The notes under the pieces are model-generated. The model made no database searches and was not told the DNA's origin. It saw only the letters and a program-made list of their open reading frames with translations. The position numbers and the translations under genes were made by a program. Shown here in pieces: positions 43,823 through 53,401 of a DNA stretch of 64,000 bases. The stretch lies in NCBI GenBank assembly GCA_933822405.4, contig CAKOGP040001903.1:244362-308361 (forward strand). The letters are read 5' to 3'. The stretch comes from Cylindrotheca closterium (taxonomy: Eukaryota > Bacillariophyta > Bacillariophyceae > Bacillariales > Bacillariaceae). Numbering within the stretch: position 1 is the first letter of the stretch; every line of letters begins with the position of its first letter.

Positions 43823-43850
43823 AGTTGGGTTGGGTTCATTGACAACCCCT
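43823..43850. repeat. Right terminal inverted repeat of the Harbinger-like element
   Basis: 28 bases, reverse complement of 40908-40935, flanked on the right by ATT. Confidence 0.93.
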
Positions 43851-44238
43851 ATTAATCGTTAATATGCTACTCTCTGGGCATTCAATTGCCGGTAAATGTC
43901 GGCTGTAAAGGTCAGGTACTGCTGAGCGATGAGTCCACAACAAGTTTGAACCATGTGAGGCATCTGTAAGACAGAAGTTGCTCAAGTCGTATAGAAGTCA
44001 GGGACAACTTCTCCTGCAGCTGGGAGGGTGAATTTGGGGCACTTAAGGTCCCGCAAAAGGGTTAGTTGGAGTCTGGGAGGATTGCAGGAGAGAAAAGCGT
44101 CCAAAGACTTTGGCATTGAGCTTTCAAGGACCGACGGTAATCCCTGCGCTCCTGTCAAAGTAACACAAGCCAAGATTCCTTGTCCATCAGTGATTTACGG
44201 AGGACTTGTCGGCGACAAGTGAGCAAAGGCTTTTTTTC
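43851..44238. other. Intergenic, no feature seen
   Basis: 388 bases between the Harbinger-like element and the first RT relic. Frames of about 63 codons on both strands have no recognised domain. Confidence 0.4.
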
Positions 44239-45985
44239 CTATGGTAAATCGTCCGGACCCATATCAAACTGGGAGTGAATACCTTCATTAGCAGTGCGAT
44301 GACGTTCACGGAGCTGGACATTATCATCTGAGTGTTGGGCAGAGTTCCGCTGCTCCCTCATATAGAAGCCGAGTGCAATCAGTTCCTGGGAAAGCTGAGA
44401 AGCCCAAAGAGAGACGGATCGACAACTTCTGATCTCAACAAAGTAGTGTTGTTGGAGGGGGATCCAAAGCAAAGCAATCCTACCTTCCAAGAGGCCTTGG
44501 TAACCGATAACCTGTTGTGCCAAGAAGCTAGCTGAACCACAGGAGAGATAGCCTGGGTGGAAGGGAGGGTGGGGTCGCAAACTCCCCCGAGTAACATCAG
44601 AATCGCCTTTTTGATGGAGTGATCCGTCAGGCGCATATCCATCCATGTGGATAGAGCGGAGACCCGGCGTTCCCATTCCTGTGTGGCGGAGACAGCGCAG
44701 CATTGAAGGACATGTAAATGGTCCTCAAAGGACCCACAGTGTGGACAAGCTGCTGTCTTTTCCAAACCCCAGAGTACCTTGAATTTGCCGGTGCCACACA
44801 TCCCCACCCAATGTTTGGTGATCCAACTTTTGAGGCCAGTTGGAAGAGACCGCATGGCACGCCCAAGAGTATCCCAAGCGATTGCAGCTTTGGCTTCAGG
44901 AGAGACCACCTGTTTCTCCCGCCAGCGTCCCCAAAGGCTGTGTAAAGTGACACGTTCTTGAATGAGCTGATTATCAAGGCGGGACTGTTTGGAGTCCACG
45001 ACAAACAAGACGGCGAGTTCTGTGAAGAAACCAGGGGTTAGGTGCAATCAGCTGATGATTGGCCTTGAGCTCCCTGCAAAACTCCACAGCCAGTCCATTG
45101 ACCTCCAGGTTCTTCTGCTCCCACCAAGTCATTTCCTCAAGGAGAAGGGTCTTGTCAAGGTGACCATACACATGCTGAGGAGACCAGGACACCAACGAGC
45201 GAGAGATGTCTTCCTGGATGGCTGAGACCAAATCAAACTGCATGTCCGTAGGGGAGAGGAGAGGGCGGTCTTCAAAGGCCATTTCAATGGCCGCCAGGCC
45301 GTTGCACGCAATCCTCACCCTTGGCCACTGTCATAGGTTGGGGAACCATTGCTGTAGAAACCAGTTGACAGCCATGATACCAGCAAGAAGACCGATGAGT
45401 TCACTCCGGTAAGGGCTGATCATGAGGAAGGCCCGGCGTCTGACAGCGGATGATAATGCGGTTGGGGCCAGACTAAGTCAAAAGCAGAATTGTTGCAGTT
45501 CCAAGAGTGTTCTTGAAGGACCCATCACTGATCACTCGTAGGCAACCTGCAACCAGGGCTGCAGCAAGACTAGACTTGTCACCCTGAATTTCAATCTCAT
45601 CCGGAAGCCATCCATAGTAATCCGAACAGAGTTCAGCAGCCTCTTGCCAGGCTTGGAGAACAGAATGACGAGGACTAGGCCTGTGTGGCGCGGAACAGCT
45701 GGTGCCTGTCAAGAGAACTGAGTCATAGCCTTGGAGGGTGCGGACGGATGCCCGTTGCACATCGACAGGAAGTGGTCCCTTCCACCAGGGACTCTTATTT
45801 GGAAGCAAGGCGACATAGGGAGCAGAGGTGGTGTGAATTGAGACGGAGCGTAGCGACAAGAGGTGGCAGCCGAGCCAACAACGGCAAGGTGTTTCCAAGT
45901 GGCACCCGTATGATGAAAAAGGCCCACAGTGGGAGACCATAGCCAGTTCCAGTTCTCCACAGGATCAGACCAGGGACCCAGTGGT
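44239..45985 (-). pseudogene. LINE-like retroelement relic, RNase H and C-terminal zinc region (copy 1)
   Basis: Read on the minus strand, coding-like pieces lie in different frames: 45940-45473, 45318-44974, 45047-44379 and 44703-44239. In order they show WNWLWSPTVGLFHH, CSDYYGWLPDEIEIQGD, the RNase H-like LRVISDGSFKNTLGTA, RIACNGLAAIEMAFEDRPLL, the QHVYGHLDK and WWEQKNLEVNGLA segment, and a CPHCGSFEDHLHVLQC zinc motif. The same order of motifs is found in copy 2 at 61.5-64 kb. The RT domain itself is missing: the element is cut at about 45985, where unrelated sequence begins. Frameshifts and stops show it is dead. Confidence 0.72.
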
Positions 45986-46357
45986 GGGATATGACAAAAT
46001 ATGAGTTTTTCCGTTTCAAGAAAAACTATTCAAGTACAAAGTTTTGACAAGCAAGATCGGATTTTGATCGTGATGTCAGGATTCGATGCAAGTCTGCCGG
46101 ACAATCTATATCCACATGAAAAGGGAATGACCCTATACAAGAGGGATATCAATGTTGTGTACGATACAGTAGGGAATAATACAAGATGTCCGAAAGTACT
46201 GCATTGGACACAGAATCCTCATAGAAGCCAAATCGAGTTCTGTAAACAAGGGATTTTCCAAGAGAAAATCGTTGAACTCACTTTTGTGATTGACTCATCA
46301 ATTCAAGCCAAATATTTCACTCAAAGTATACCTAACACAGGAGAACTATTGTCTTGA
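45986..46357 (+). pseudogene. Second copy of the unknown repeated module, with a 118-codon frame
   Basis: 45988-46190 is homologous to 40735-40895 (both have GACAAAATAT, AAAAACTATTCAAGTACAAA and GTACGATGCAG/GTACGATACAG), with a 50-base gap in the other copy. Here a frame stays open to 46357 (FDKQDRILIVMSGFDASLPD; MTLYKRDINVVYDTVG). Both copies share a TGA at the same place early on, so the true structure (intron or older frameshift) is unclear. The left side is joined abruptly to the RT relic. The family is unknown. Confidence 0.5.
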
Positions 46358-46535
46358 AAGTGTTGTACAGTCGATTACGAATTTAGATTGCAGAGAGTTT
46401 GTTCTGAGTGCTAAAGGCACTCACTATAGAGCACATTTTGCTTTATTTTAACATTCAATCAGAAAAGGCAACGAAACAAATTTACGTCAAGAACAGCACT
46501 GCCTTATCTACAAAGGAGTGAGTGATTCGTTGACT

Positions 46536-47601
46536 ATGGGACGTTCTTCATCCGGTGGAGGAAAAGGACGTGTGACTCCTCAGAAAGTCAAGAACAATTC
46601 GAGTTCAACAGTTGTGAAACATCTATGTTCAACAAAAGATAAAAACGATGGTAAGGCAAGATCGTCATAGGAAGATGCCGAAGCAAGAGTGATTGACTAC
46701 ATCCAAGCTTCTGGAATGAAATGTTCCGAAGACATGGTGAAATCAATTTGAGATGGAAAGTCGATTGACTTCAATGCTCCAACATTGAATGCTCCAACTC
46801 AAACTGAATCTATTGCAAGAGAAACAGATATGGCTCAAAACAAGATTCTCTATTCTGCAAAGCTTGACAAGAATATGCAAAGATCATCCTACTTTAAAAC
46901 GAACAAGCAAACTGTTAACTCTAACCCTAAATTTGCAGTCAAGACCAAATCGTACCAATACTGCTGCTGAAGATAAGTTCAAGGATGATATCTTTGAAGC
47001 CGTCCTTGCAACAGGGTTCCTGTGCAACTGCGATCGAACAAGAACAGCTCCTTTGATGCTGAATCTTCAGACGAACTACTGCAGGGAAGTGGATTATTAT
47101 CCAAAGACGGTCAGCAAAGCACAAGATATGTTAAAGATTCACATGGATGTGATCAAGAATTCAGGAGCAACAGTCCCAGCAACAGTCCCAGCAACAGTCC
47201 CAGCTACAGTCCCAGCTACAGTTCCAGCTACAGTTCCTTGAGCTTCTCCACTGACAAGTATTATCACAAGTGGAACATCGAGTGTTGCGGGAAGCGTTAA
47301 CATACCTTTGCAACTTTCTGGTACTACAGGTAATCAATTGATGCAAGTTCCTTCAGGAATGCAGCTCATGCAGATTCCAACTCAAGGTGGCGGCACTGTG
47401 ACTGTCCCTTACTCAATGAATGCTAATGGTGAAATTGCGTTCAGTGGAATGCAACTCAGCCAACAAGGCTTTAGTGGTGCTCAAATGTGCCAAGGATTGG
47501 ATGCAACTCAAGCTCGAACTCCGCAGGTTGTGAAGAGTGGCTATTTTGATACGTCAAATGTCTGGCAAGAACAATGCGGTACAATGGATAAGAAAATCTG
47601 A
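46536..47601 (+). pseudogene. Decayed low-complexity ORF
   Basis: An ATG at 46536 begins a basic, Ser-rich protein (RSSSGGGKGRVTPQKVKN). The frame is interrupted by a TAG near 46668 and a TGA near 46749, continues to about 46970, and then coding-like sequence appears in other frames (FKDDIFEAVLATGFLCNCDR to 47241; a Met/Gln-rich 97-codon frame 47308-47601). A six-unit 12-bp repeat lies in the middle. No domain is recognised. The pattern is that of an old, formerly expressed gene or mobile-element ORF. Confidence 0.45.
47166..47237. repeat. 12-bp minisatellite, six units
   Basis: Six tandem units of AGCAACAGTCCC or AGCTACAGTCCC/TTCC. Three units of the first type are followed by three of the second, so the array grew by local duplication. 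It would encode (ATVP)n in one frame and (SNSP/SYSP)n in another. Confidence 0.93.
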
Positions 47602-48193
47602 GTTGCCATCTTGGCCGTGTTCCATTTGAACAATTTTTCAAATGCGCTCACCTTTTGTTTAGTCTAAACTTAAAAAGAATGCACCAATTTCCCATCCAAA
47701 GCAAATTCTCATTCCACCACCAGCGCCAGGAAGATTGTTGTCAGCTCCAAATCGCATTGTCTAAGTCCCACCAACCGTGCAGCACCCAGTTGCGTCTCCT
47801 CCATTCTTAAATCTACCACCCTAACCCTATCTTCAGAATGCTGCATTTGGAGCATACCAGCAAATGTACCATCTTCTTCCATTTCCGACGCCCAATCCAA
47901 CTGTTCCACTCCAATTGTTTCATTTGTCTCCACGCCCGAATTCAACTCAAGCATTTTGCTGTCAACCATATGTGGAATACATGAATCACAAAACCATTAC
48001 CAGCAGGAAGCAAGCGGGACGCATTCCACACACACCCCAGTGCCCGACAAAACAGTGGAAATTGATCTAGGTAGAGTAAATGTTCAGAAATAATTAGTTT
48101 GAATGTCATATCAAGGTATTGTGTGTTCGCAGAGGGATGCTGGCTCTAGTTGTAGTTGGAGCGAGTGGTGGACATTGTTCCTATAAGATAGAG
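47602..48193. other. Non-genic stretch between decayed ORF and next gene
   Basis: 592 bases. A single telomere-like CCCTAACCCTA lies near 47819-47829. No gene is seen. Confidence 0.4.
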
Positions 48194-49045
48194 TCAACAG
48201 TCAATGAGAGACTTGTAAACATACTCCGGGTTGCAAAAGGAACTTACATGTGATTGTGGTGATTTTGCCGTGTTCTTTCCTGTTTTGCCCATGACTTTAC
48301 GTTCTACTTGCGTAAGCTGGTCTCCAATCTGTTTGATGATGAAACTTTTACCCAATGTGATGAACACGAGATTGGCAGCTTCGCTTAAAGTTTTAGCAAG
48401 GGCGTCACGATTGTGCTTAGCACCTCTCATGCCTTTGCCAGGCCGTAGGATGTATTGGAAAAGGTGTCCAATGGCTTCTCTCACCGCTGAGCCATGCTCT
48501 TTTGACGTCGCCATTATCCTTAAGTCGTCTAGAGAGGATGTTTGTATTGGATTTCCCTTATCATCTTTCAGGTTCAAAATGTTGAACTCCAAGACAAGCA
48601 CCAATTTGACCTTTAATTTAATTTTGCGGGCGAGCTTCGTACGGAATTTCTCCAGATGTATTTTCAAGGCCACGACCTCCTTGTCTTCGATCATCTTGTT
48701 AGGATAGTCGGAGTTATTCCTTAGAATCTGTCTTGCCTGGTAGTGGACTGGGTCTGCTTTGAATTCTGCTACGGCGGCTGGGTCCTCTGACTTCAATTTT
48801 GTAGCAACAGCCTTTCTATCATTGCTGTTATGGTAGAGATCACCTGGTATGTGGGCTTTCAGATTTTTCTTTTCCTCTGGGGACATCTTATCCACATGGG
48901 GTCGCGGTAACTGAGAATTGTGGAACAGGTACTGTTCCACAAGAGGAGTCGATATTAACCCATTCAGACATGTGAATTTGGCTGTGTTGATGCTACTATC
49001 AAGAATGCTTGCGCATTCACCACCAGGCAATTGAGATGCCGGCAT
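48194..49045 (-). CDS. Unknown 283-residue ORF in repeat-rich region
   Basis: Single open frame, ATG at 49045. The protein is soluble and helix-rich: MSPEEKKNLKAHIPGDLYHN, KLKSEDPAAVAEFKADPVHY, then a lysine-rich TKLARKIKLKVKLVLVLEFN strand, and GKGMRGAKHNRDALAKTLSE further on. It has no signal peptide, membrane span or recognisable domain. It lies between decayed mobile sequences, so it may be an ORF of an unclassified element rather than a host gene. The length and even composition support real coding, past or present. Confidence 0.5.
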   Translation of the reverse strand: MPASQLPGGECASILDSSINTAKFTCLNGLISTPLVEQYLFHNSQLPRPHVDKMSPEEKKNLKAHIPGDLYHNSNDRKAVATKLKSEDPAAVAEFKADPVHYQARQILRNNSDYPNKMIEDKEVVALKIHLEKFRTKLARKIKLKVKLVLVLEFNILNLKDDKGNPIQTSSLDDLRIMATSKEHGSAVREAIGHLFQYILRPGKGMRGAKHNRDALAKTLSEAANLVFITLGKSFIIKQIGDQLTQVERKVMGKTGKNTAKSPQSHVSSFCNPEYVYKSLIDC

Positions 49046-50086
49046 TATGAATCTTTACAGGGTTCGGAAAAAGAAACATTGAGATGGGATTGTTGTTGTA
49101 TTGCGCAAACGCGGGTGTAATCCCAGGATATGATGCAGTATATAACCATGATGAAATGCTCGACGGACAAAAGGAATCTGCTTGCAAAATTCTCTAATGA
49201 TCGTGTTGTATGGCATATAAAGGTCAAGCTAGTTGGAAATAAAACGACCAAAATCAGGTCGTATTAAGGTTCCATAAGATGCGACAAGAAATATTAACTA
49301 AATAAATAGCTTTAATTGTTGACACCTGAACACCAAACCCCACCATACATCTCAGTTTTCACGTGCACACCCACAAAGTAGTAAGCAAAGCTGCCTGGGG
49401 AAAAGAAGACGGGCCACTTTGCAGATAAATTAACACTTATTATCTTTTAGCATCTGCTCAAAAGGGGAATCAAAACAATTCCAATTTGCAATTTCACAGC
49501 ACCATCTTGATAAAATAGTTTGGAATTTCAATAAGCATATCAAACGTCATAGATTAAATTCATCCTGATCAAAATGACGCAAAAAATTGCAGTGGTAGAA
49601 ACAACGCCCCACCGACCCACAATCAAGCCTACACACCCGATCCAGCTGTCAACTACCTTAAAACCTCACCTCCTTGCAACAAATCGAACTTCAATGAAAT
49701 ATCTGGAGACGATCTTGTAGGTTTTGGTACACTTGTATCTGATCATTTCTTTGCCCCTCAAGACCGCATACCTACTGGATCGAAAAATACCTCCATGGAT
49801 GCCACATTAGGTGAAATCTTCTAGAGCGATGACGGCAACTTGCCTCTCTCCGAGAGGCAAGTTGCAAATACAATAACACAACGAGAAATGTTTCTACCAC
49901 GAGCCAAAAGAAGAAAACCACTAAGGGCCCACAAAGGAAACAAAGGAAACAGCTATGTCAAAGAAGGCAGATGACCCAAAGCAATCACAAGACCACGCAG
50001 AATACCCAGCTTCGAACCCTCAAGATCAAGCCGACCATCTTTGCAGCGACCATCAAACAAAGGTTTCCGATTTGATGTGATATGCA
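49046..50086. other. Gap with traces of a decayed ORF and a perfect hairpin
   Basis: About 1 kb. On the plus strand from about 49570 to 49820 one frame reads protein-like (NEISGDDLVGFGTLVSDHFF; IPTGSKNTSMDATLGEIF) and then hits a TAG, which suggests a dead ORF. A 14-bp perfect inverted repeat follows at 49835-49865. Confidence 0.4.
49835..49865. repeat. Perfect 14-bp inverted repeat (hairpin)
   Basis: Arms GCAACTTGCCTCTC (49835-49848) and GAGAGGCAAGTTGC (49852-49865) pair perfectly around a 3-base loop TCC. Confidence 0.93.
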
Positions 50087-53033
50087 TCAGGCGATCTTGG
50101 AAAGTATTCTGGTAATGCGAAATCCTCCAAATTCGTTGAAATGTCGGATTGCCAAGGTTGTAAGTGCGGTTTCGGTCAGGTTGTTTAGTAAAGGCAGCAC
50201 CAAGAAGTAATGAGTCGAGTTTTGCACCCTTATCTTTTCCAGTTCGTCTTTGACCTCATCGTCGGAGCAGATCCGCCATATGAAGTAATCCGCCCCACAT
50301 AAACTAATATGATACATATCGGGCTCGATCTGATAGTATCTTTCCTCCTCCCGATTTCGTCCAACTAAAACAAAGTATCGTGCGTTCTCCATGACAATAC
50401 CTGTGATAAGATTGTTTCTCGTGAACAAGTGTCTGTTTGCTGTCTCAATATCCTTGTATCTTACAAAGTTTGAGTTTGTGTTACAAATCATCTCATCTTC
50501 AATCCTTGTTTCGCCGCCCTTTGTGGTGCCCTCTTTGATCTCCTGGTCTATAGCCTGGAGAATCTTCAATGTTGCCGGTTCAGAAAACAATTCCTCATCC
50601 ATGCTTGAAAGGAAAGATGGTTTTGCGTCTCTCAAGACATTCCTGAACGATTTATCCTTGTAGTACGCATTTGCCACATTATAGGCCAAGGTCTCTCCAT
50701 GAGTACCCGAGGAAAATCTCTTCGTCAGGAGCTGAATCAAAGCCCCACACTTGAAATCTAGTTCTGAAAGAGGCCGAACCGGATCGTGTTCTCTCACAAG
50801 ATCCGGATAGTTCAGTAAACCTAGGTAGTTGAAGGTTGTTCTCCACTTTGGGATCCGATCCTTTCCGTTCTCTCCCGATTTCTGCTGTCTTAATGCGTCA
50901 AAAAATTGGATGCAGGATAGGAAGATCTTGAACGAGGGGTAGTTCTTTGGTATCTTGAAAATGATGAACATCATGTTCCAATCGGCACAGTTGCATTGTG
51001 GTCGTCTTCTTTGTTGGCCATTCGTCATCCTCGAATTGTGGCACTCGGCACAAGATGGAAGATTCTTAAAAGCAATGCCCTGCGAGAGATCGACGGCCCA
51101 TCCGAATCTGCCACCATACCGGCCGTTCCCATAGGTGAAACATACCCAAGACGATCGTTCTGGTCGATCTTGTAGGGTACAGAGGAGTTGAAGTGCTATC
51201 TTCACTTCTTTCCCTAAGAGGTTTCGACAAGGCAATAAAAAAGGTTGGTTTCAAAAGTGCAATGTTTTTTTTTTGGTGGTTCCGTTATCTTATTTGTGTT
51301 TACCTTTCAAGCTGTCAACAGGCCAGTAGAAACTTGTGGGCTGTGACAGTGCTATGAGTTCTTCTGCTATCTTTGATTTGACAGCGCGTTCGTCTCTGCT
51401 GCTTGGTTCCAGCGAAAGAAGATAAGCGTTGCATCCAGAATGGTAGTCGTCTTGTGGTGTGCCGATCCCTTGTTTTTTTTTGGGTATTGTTGGGATCAAA
51501 GTCATCCGACCACAAGACAACTTCAACTGGAATAGCATCTTTGGAATCCTCGGAACATGATGCTGCAAGTGTCTTTCCACGTGGTGAAGATCCATGGAGG
51601 GTCCGAACAGCAGCACTGTAGGGAAGGTCCACGAGTGGTTCCAACCGTTTCCGGTCTGCCAAATGGTACTGGACGATTTCCTTGATGGAAACGTAGACAT
51701 AACCAGAGGTACCCAGGATTTGGATTGTTGGTCGGGGAAGAACGTCTTGAATGGATTTGGTACCATCAGTGAATAGTTACCGGAGTACCTTTGGCTCTTC
51801 TGAGACACGAAGTGGAAGCATAGTTGTGTTGGCCTTGTTTGCAGCGCCATGCACTTTTGTATAAAATAAAAGCGCTGTGAACACTCTTTGTTGATGTTTA
51901 CTCAGTTCACTGGCAAATGATGACAGTAGGAGTGAGTACATTGCATGACCGTGATCAACACTTTCGACAGTATTGTTGTCGCTATTCCTATTGACAGTAG
52001 CTGCAACTAACAGTCTGGATGCGTCACCGTTTGTCTCGTTTCTCCGGAAGTAGCTTGCTGTCATTGGAATTCTTGCAGATTTTGTTGTGTTTGGGCGATC
52101 ATCTACTTTCCTTGGAAAATAGTTGTCAAAGGACCCAAGATTTACATCATCGCACTTCTTGATTTGAATTTCTAGCCAATCAGAGCCAAGGTCAGGGATG
52201 TAGTCAGTCTGATTGCTATGATCTTCTTCTGTCTCCTCCATAGAGTCATTGTTGGAAAGGGACCATGCATCCCCCTCTTCTTCATGATTGTCGGGGGTTG
52301 AAGCGTACTCTCTTGTGGATGTCAGATTACTAGTGTCAAGGAGTAGGCTTTTGTCTTGAATATATAGTGGATCCTTGAGTGCTTCAAATTTGCTCACGCA
52401 TTTTGAGTGTGTTTTTGTTTTCAGATGTTGTTGTATCTTTTGACCTAGATCAGTTGAGCATTTACATGCGCGACATAGATACCATTGATGACCACAGCAG
52501 GCCGTATCACAAACAAGCCGAGCAATGTACGTATTATGTTGTCCATCAGGACAAATTCGTCTCCTCGTGTCGTGATGCATATCCTTGGTTTTGCTGTTGC
52601 AATTGGGCTTGATGGTGTTTGATTGATCATGTAGGTGTCTTCTTGCAACACGATCTTGATGGGCCCTTTTCGAATGATGGCAAACTGGACAGTCCGCATC
52701 CAGGATCACATCCACGCCTCTCTCTGCAAAGAAAGTTGCAACAATGAAGACTGTTCTAGCTGGACACAAGATTGATTTCCTCAAAAAGAGATATCCGAGC
52801 AGAGAAGTATCAATTGAGATTCTTGGATGGATCCTTATGGTATGATTGTTGTATCGACGGAGGCGGTGATGTTGCTCCAATAAATAGATAATAGTAAGAA
52901 ATTCTACCTTGGAAGACTTCCAAAGGATGTTATTTTGATCGTTAATACCCATCACTAGCATGAATAATGCCTTAAATGGAGCCATTGTCATTATGTTTCG
53001 GTGTGTTTCGTTTCCGATAGTTACTTTTTTCAC
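50087..53033 (-). pseudogene. Large unclassified ORF, probably mobile-element-derived, with one stop and one frameshift
   Basis: Read on the minus strand from ATG 53033, the frame runs to a TAA at 51777-51779, then continues in the same frame (DGTKSIQDVLPRPTIQILGT) to a run of nine A at about 51474-51482. There the coding signal shifts by one base (GTPQDDYHSGCNAYLLSLEP). It runs to a GTAAAC donor near 51303 and resumes after a TCTTAG acceptor near 51212 in matching phase, ending at 50087. The product would be about 950 residues. Visible features are Cys/His-rich segments (DADCPVCHHSKRAHQDRV; CDTACCGHQWYLCRACKC), an acidic VEVVLWSDDFDPNN segment and a CAECHNSRM...CNCADWN cluster. No known family is recognised. 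The Asp-rich motifs could belong to a nuclease or transposase, but that is inference. Confidence 0.6.
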
Positions 53034-53401
53034 GAAAAATCCAAATCGCCAGAACTTTTCGGCCTAAGGGGGGTCCCTTGTAGTAGTGGTGACACTGTCA
53101 TGGTTTGTTGGGTTTGTTGTTATGCAATTTTGGACTGCCCATAGTTTGATCAATTTGACCAATCCCTCCCCTGCAATTTCCCACACTAGTAGCTAGTATT
53201 TACCAAACAGAAAAAAATTGGCCCAATCCGACAAACATTCCACAACTATCAACAAGATTTATTCATAATGCATCATACCTATATAGCGTCATGTGGTTAT
53301 CACTGTTTTGTGGCACATTCATGAATCAATTCTAATGTGAATGTGCACAGAAATATCTGGAACAATGGTAAGCTCCAACAATAGTGACTTTCTCCTCAAT
53401 A
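53034..53401. other. Intergenic, no feature seen
   Basis: 368 bases between two dead minus-strand ORFs. No terminal repeats matching either neighbour were recognised. Confidence 0.4.

Larger units (their letters stand above)
40908..43850. mobile_element. PIF/Harbinger-like DNA transposon, 2943 bp
   Basis: Perfect 28-bp terminal inverted repeats, starting AGGGGTTGTCAATGAACCCA, lie at 40908-40935 and 43823-43850. The 3-bp ATT directly outside both ends (40905-40907 and 43851-43853) is a target-site duplication of the size typical for this superfamily. Inside are a broken DDE transposase on the plus strand and a second open ORF on the minus strand. The two-ORF layout also fits PIF/Harbinger elements. 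It inserted into, or next to, a decayed copy of an unknown repeat. Confidence 0.87.
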
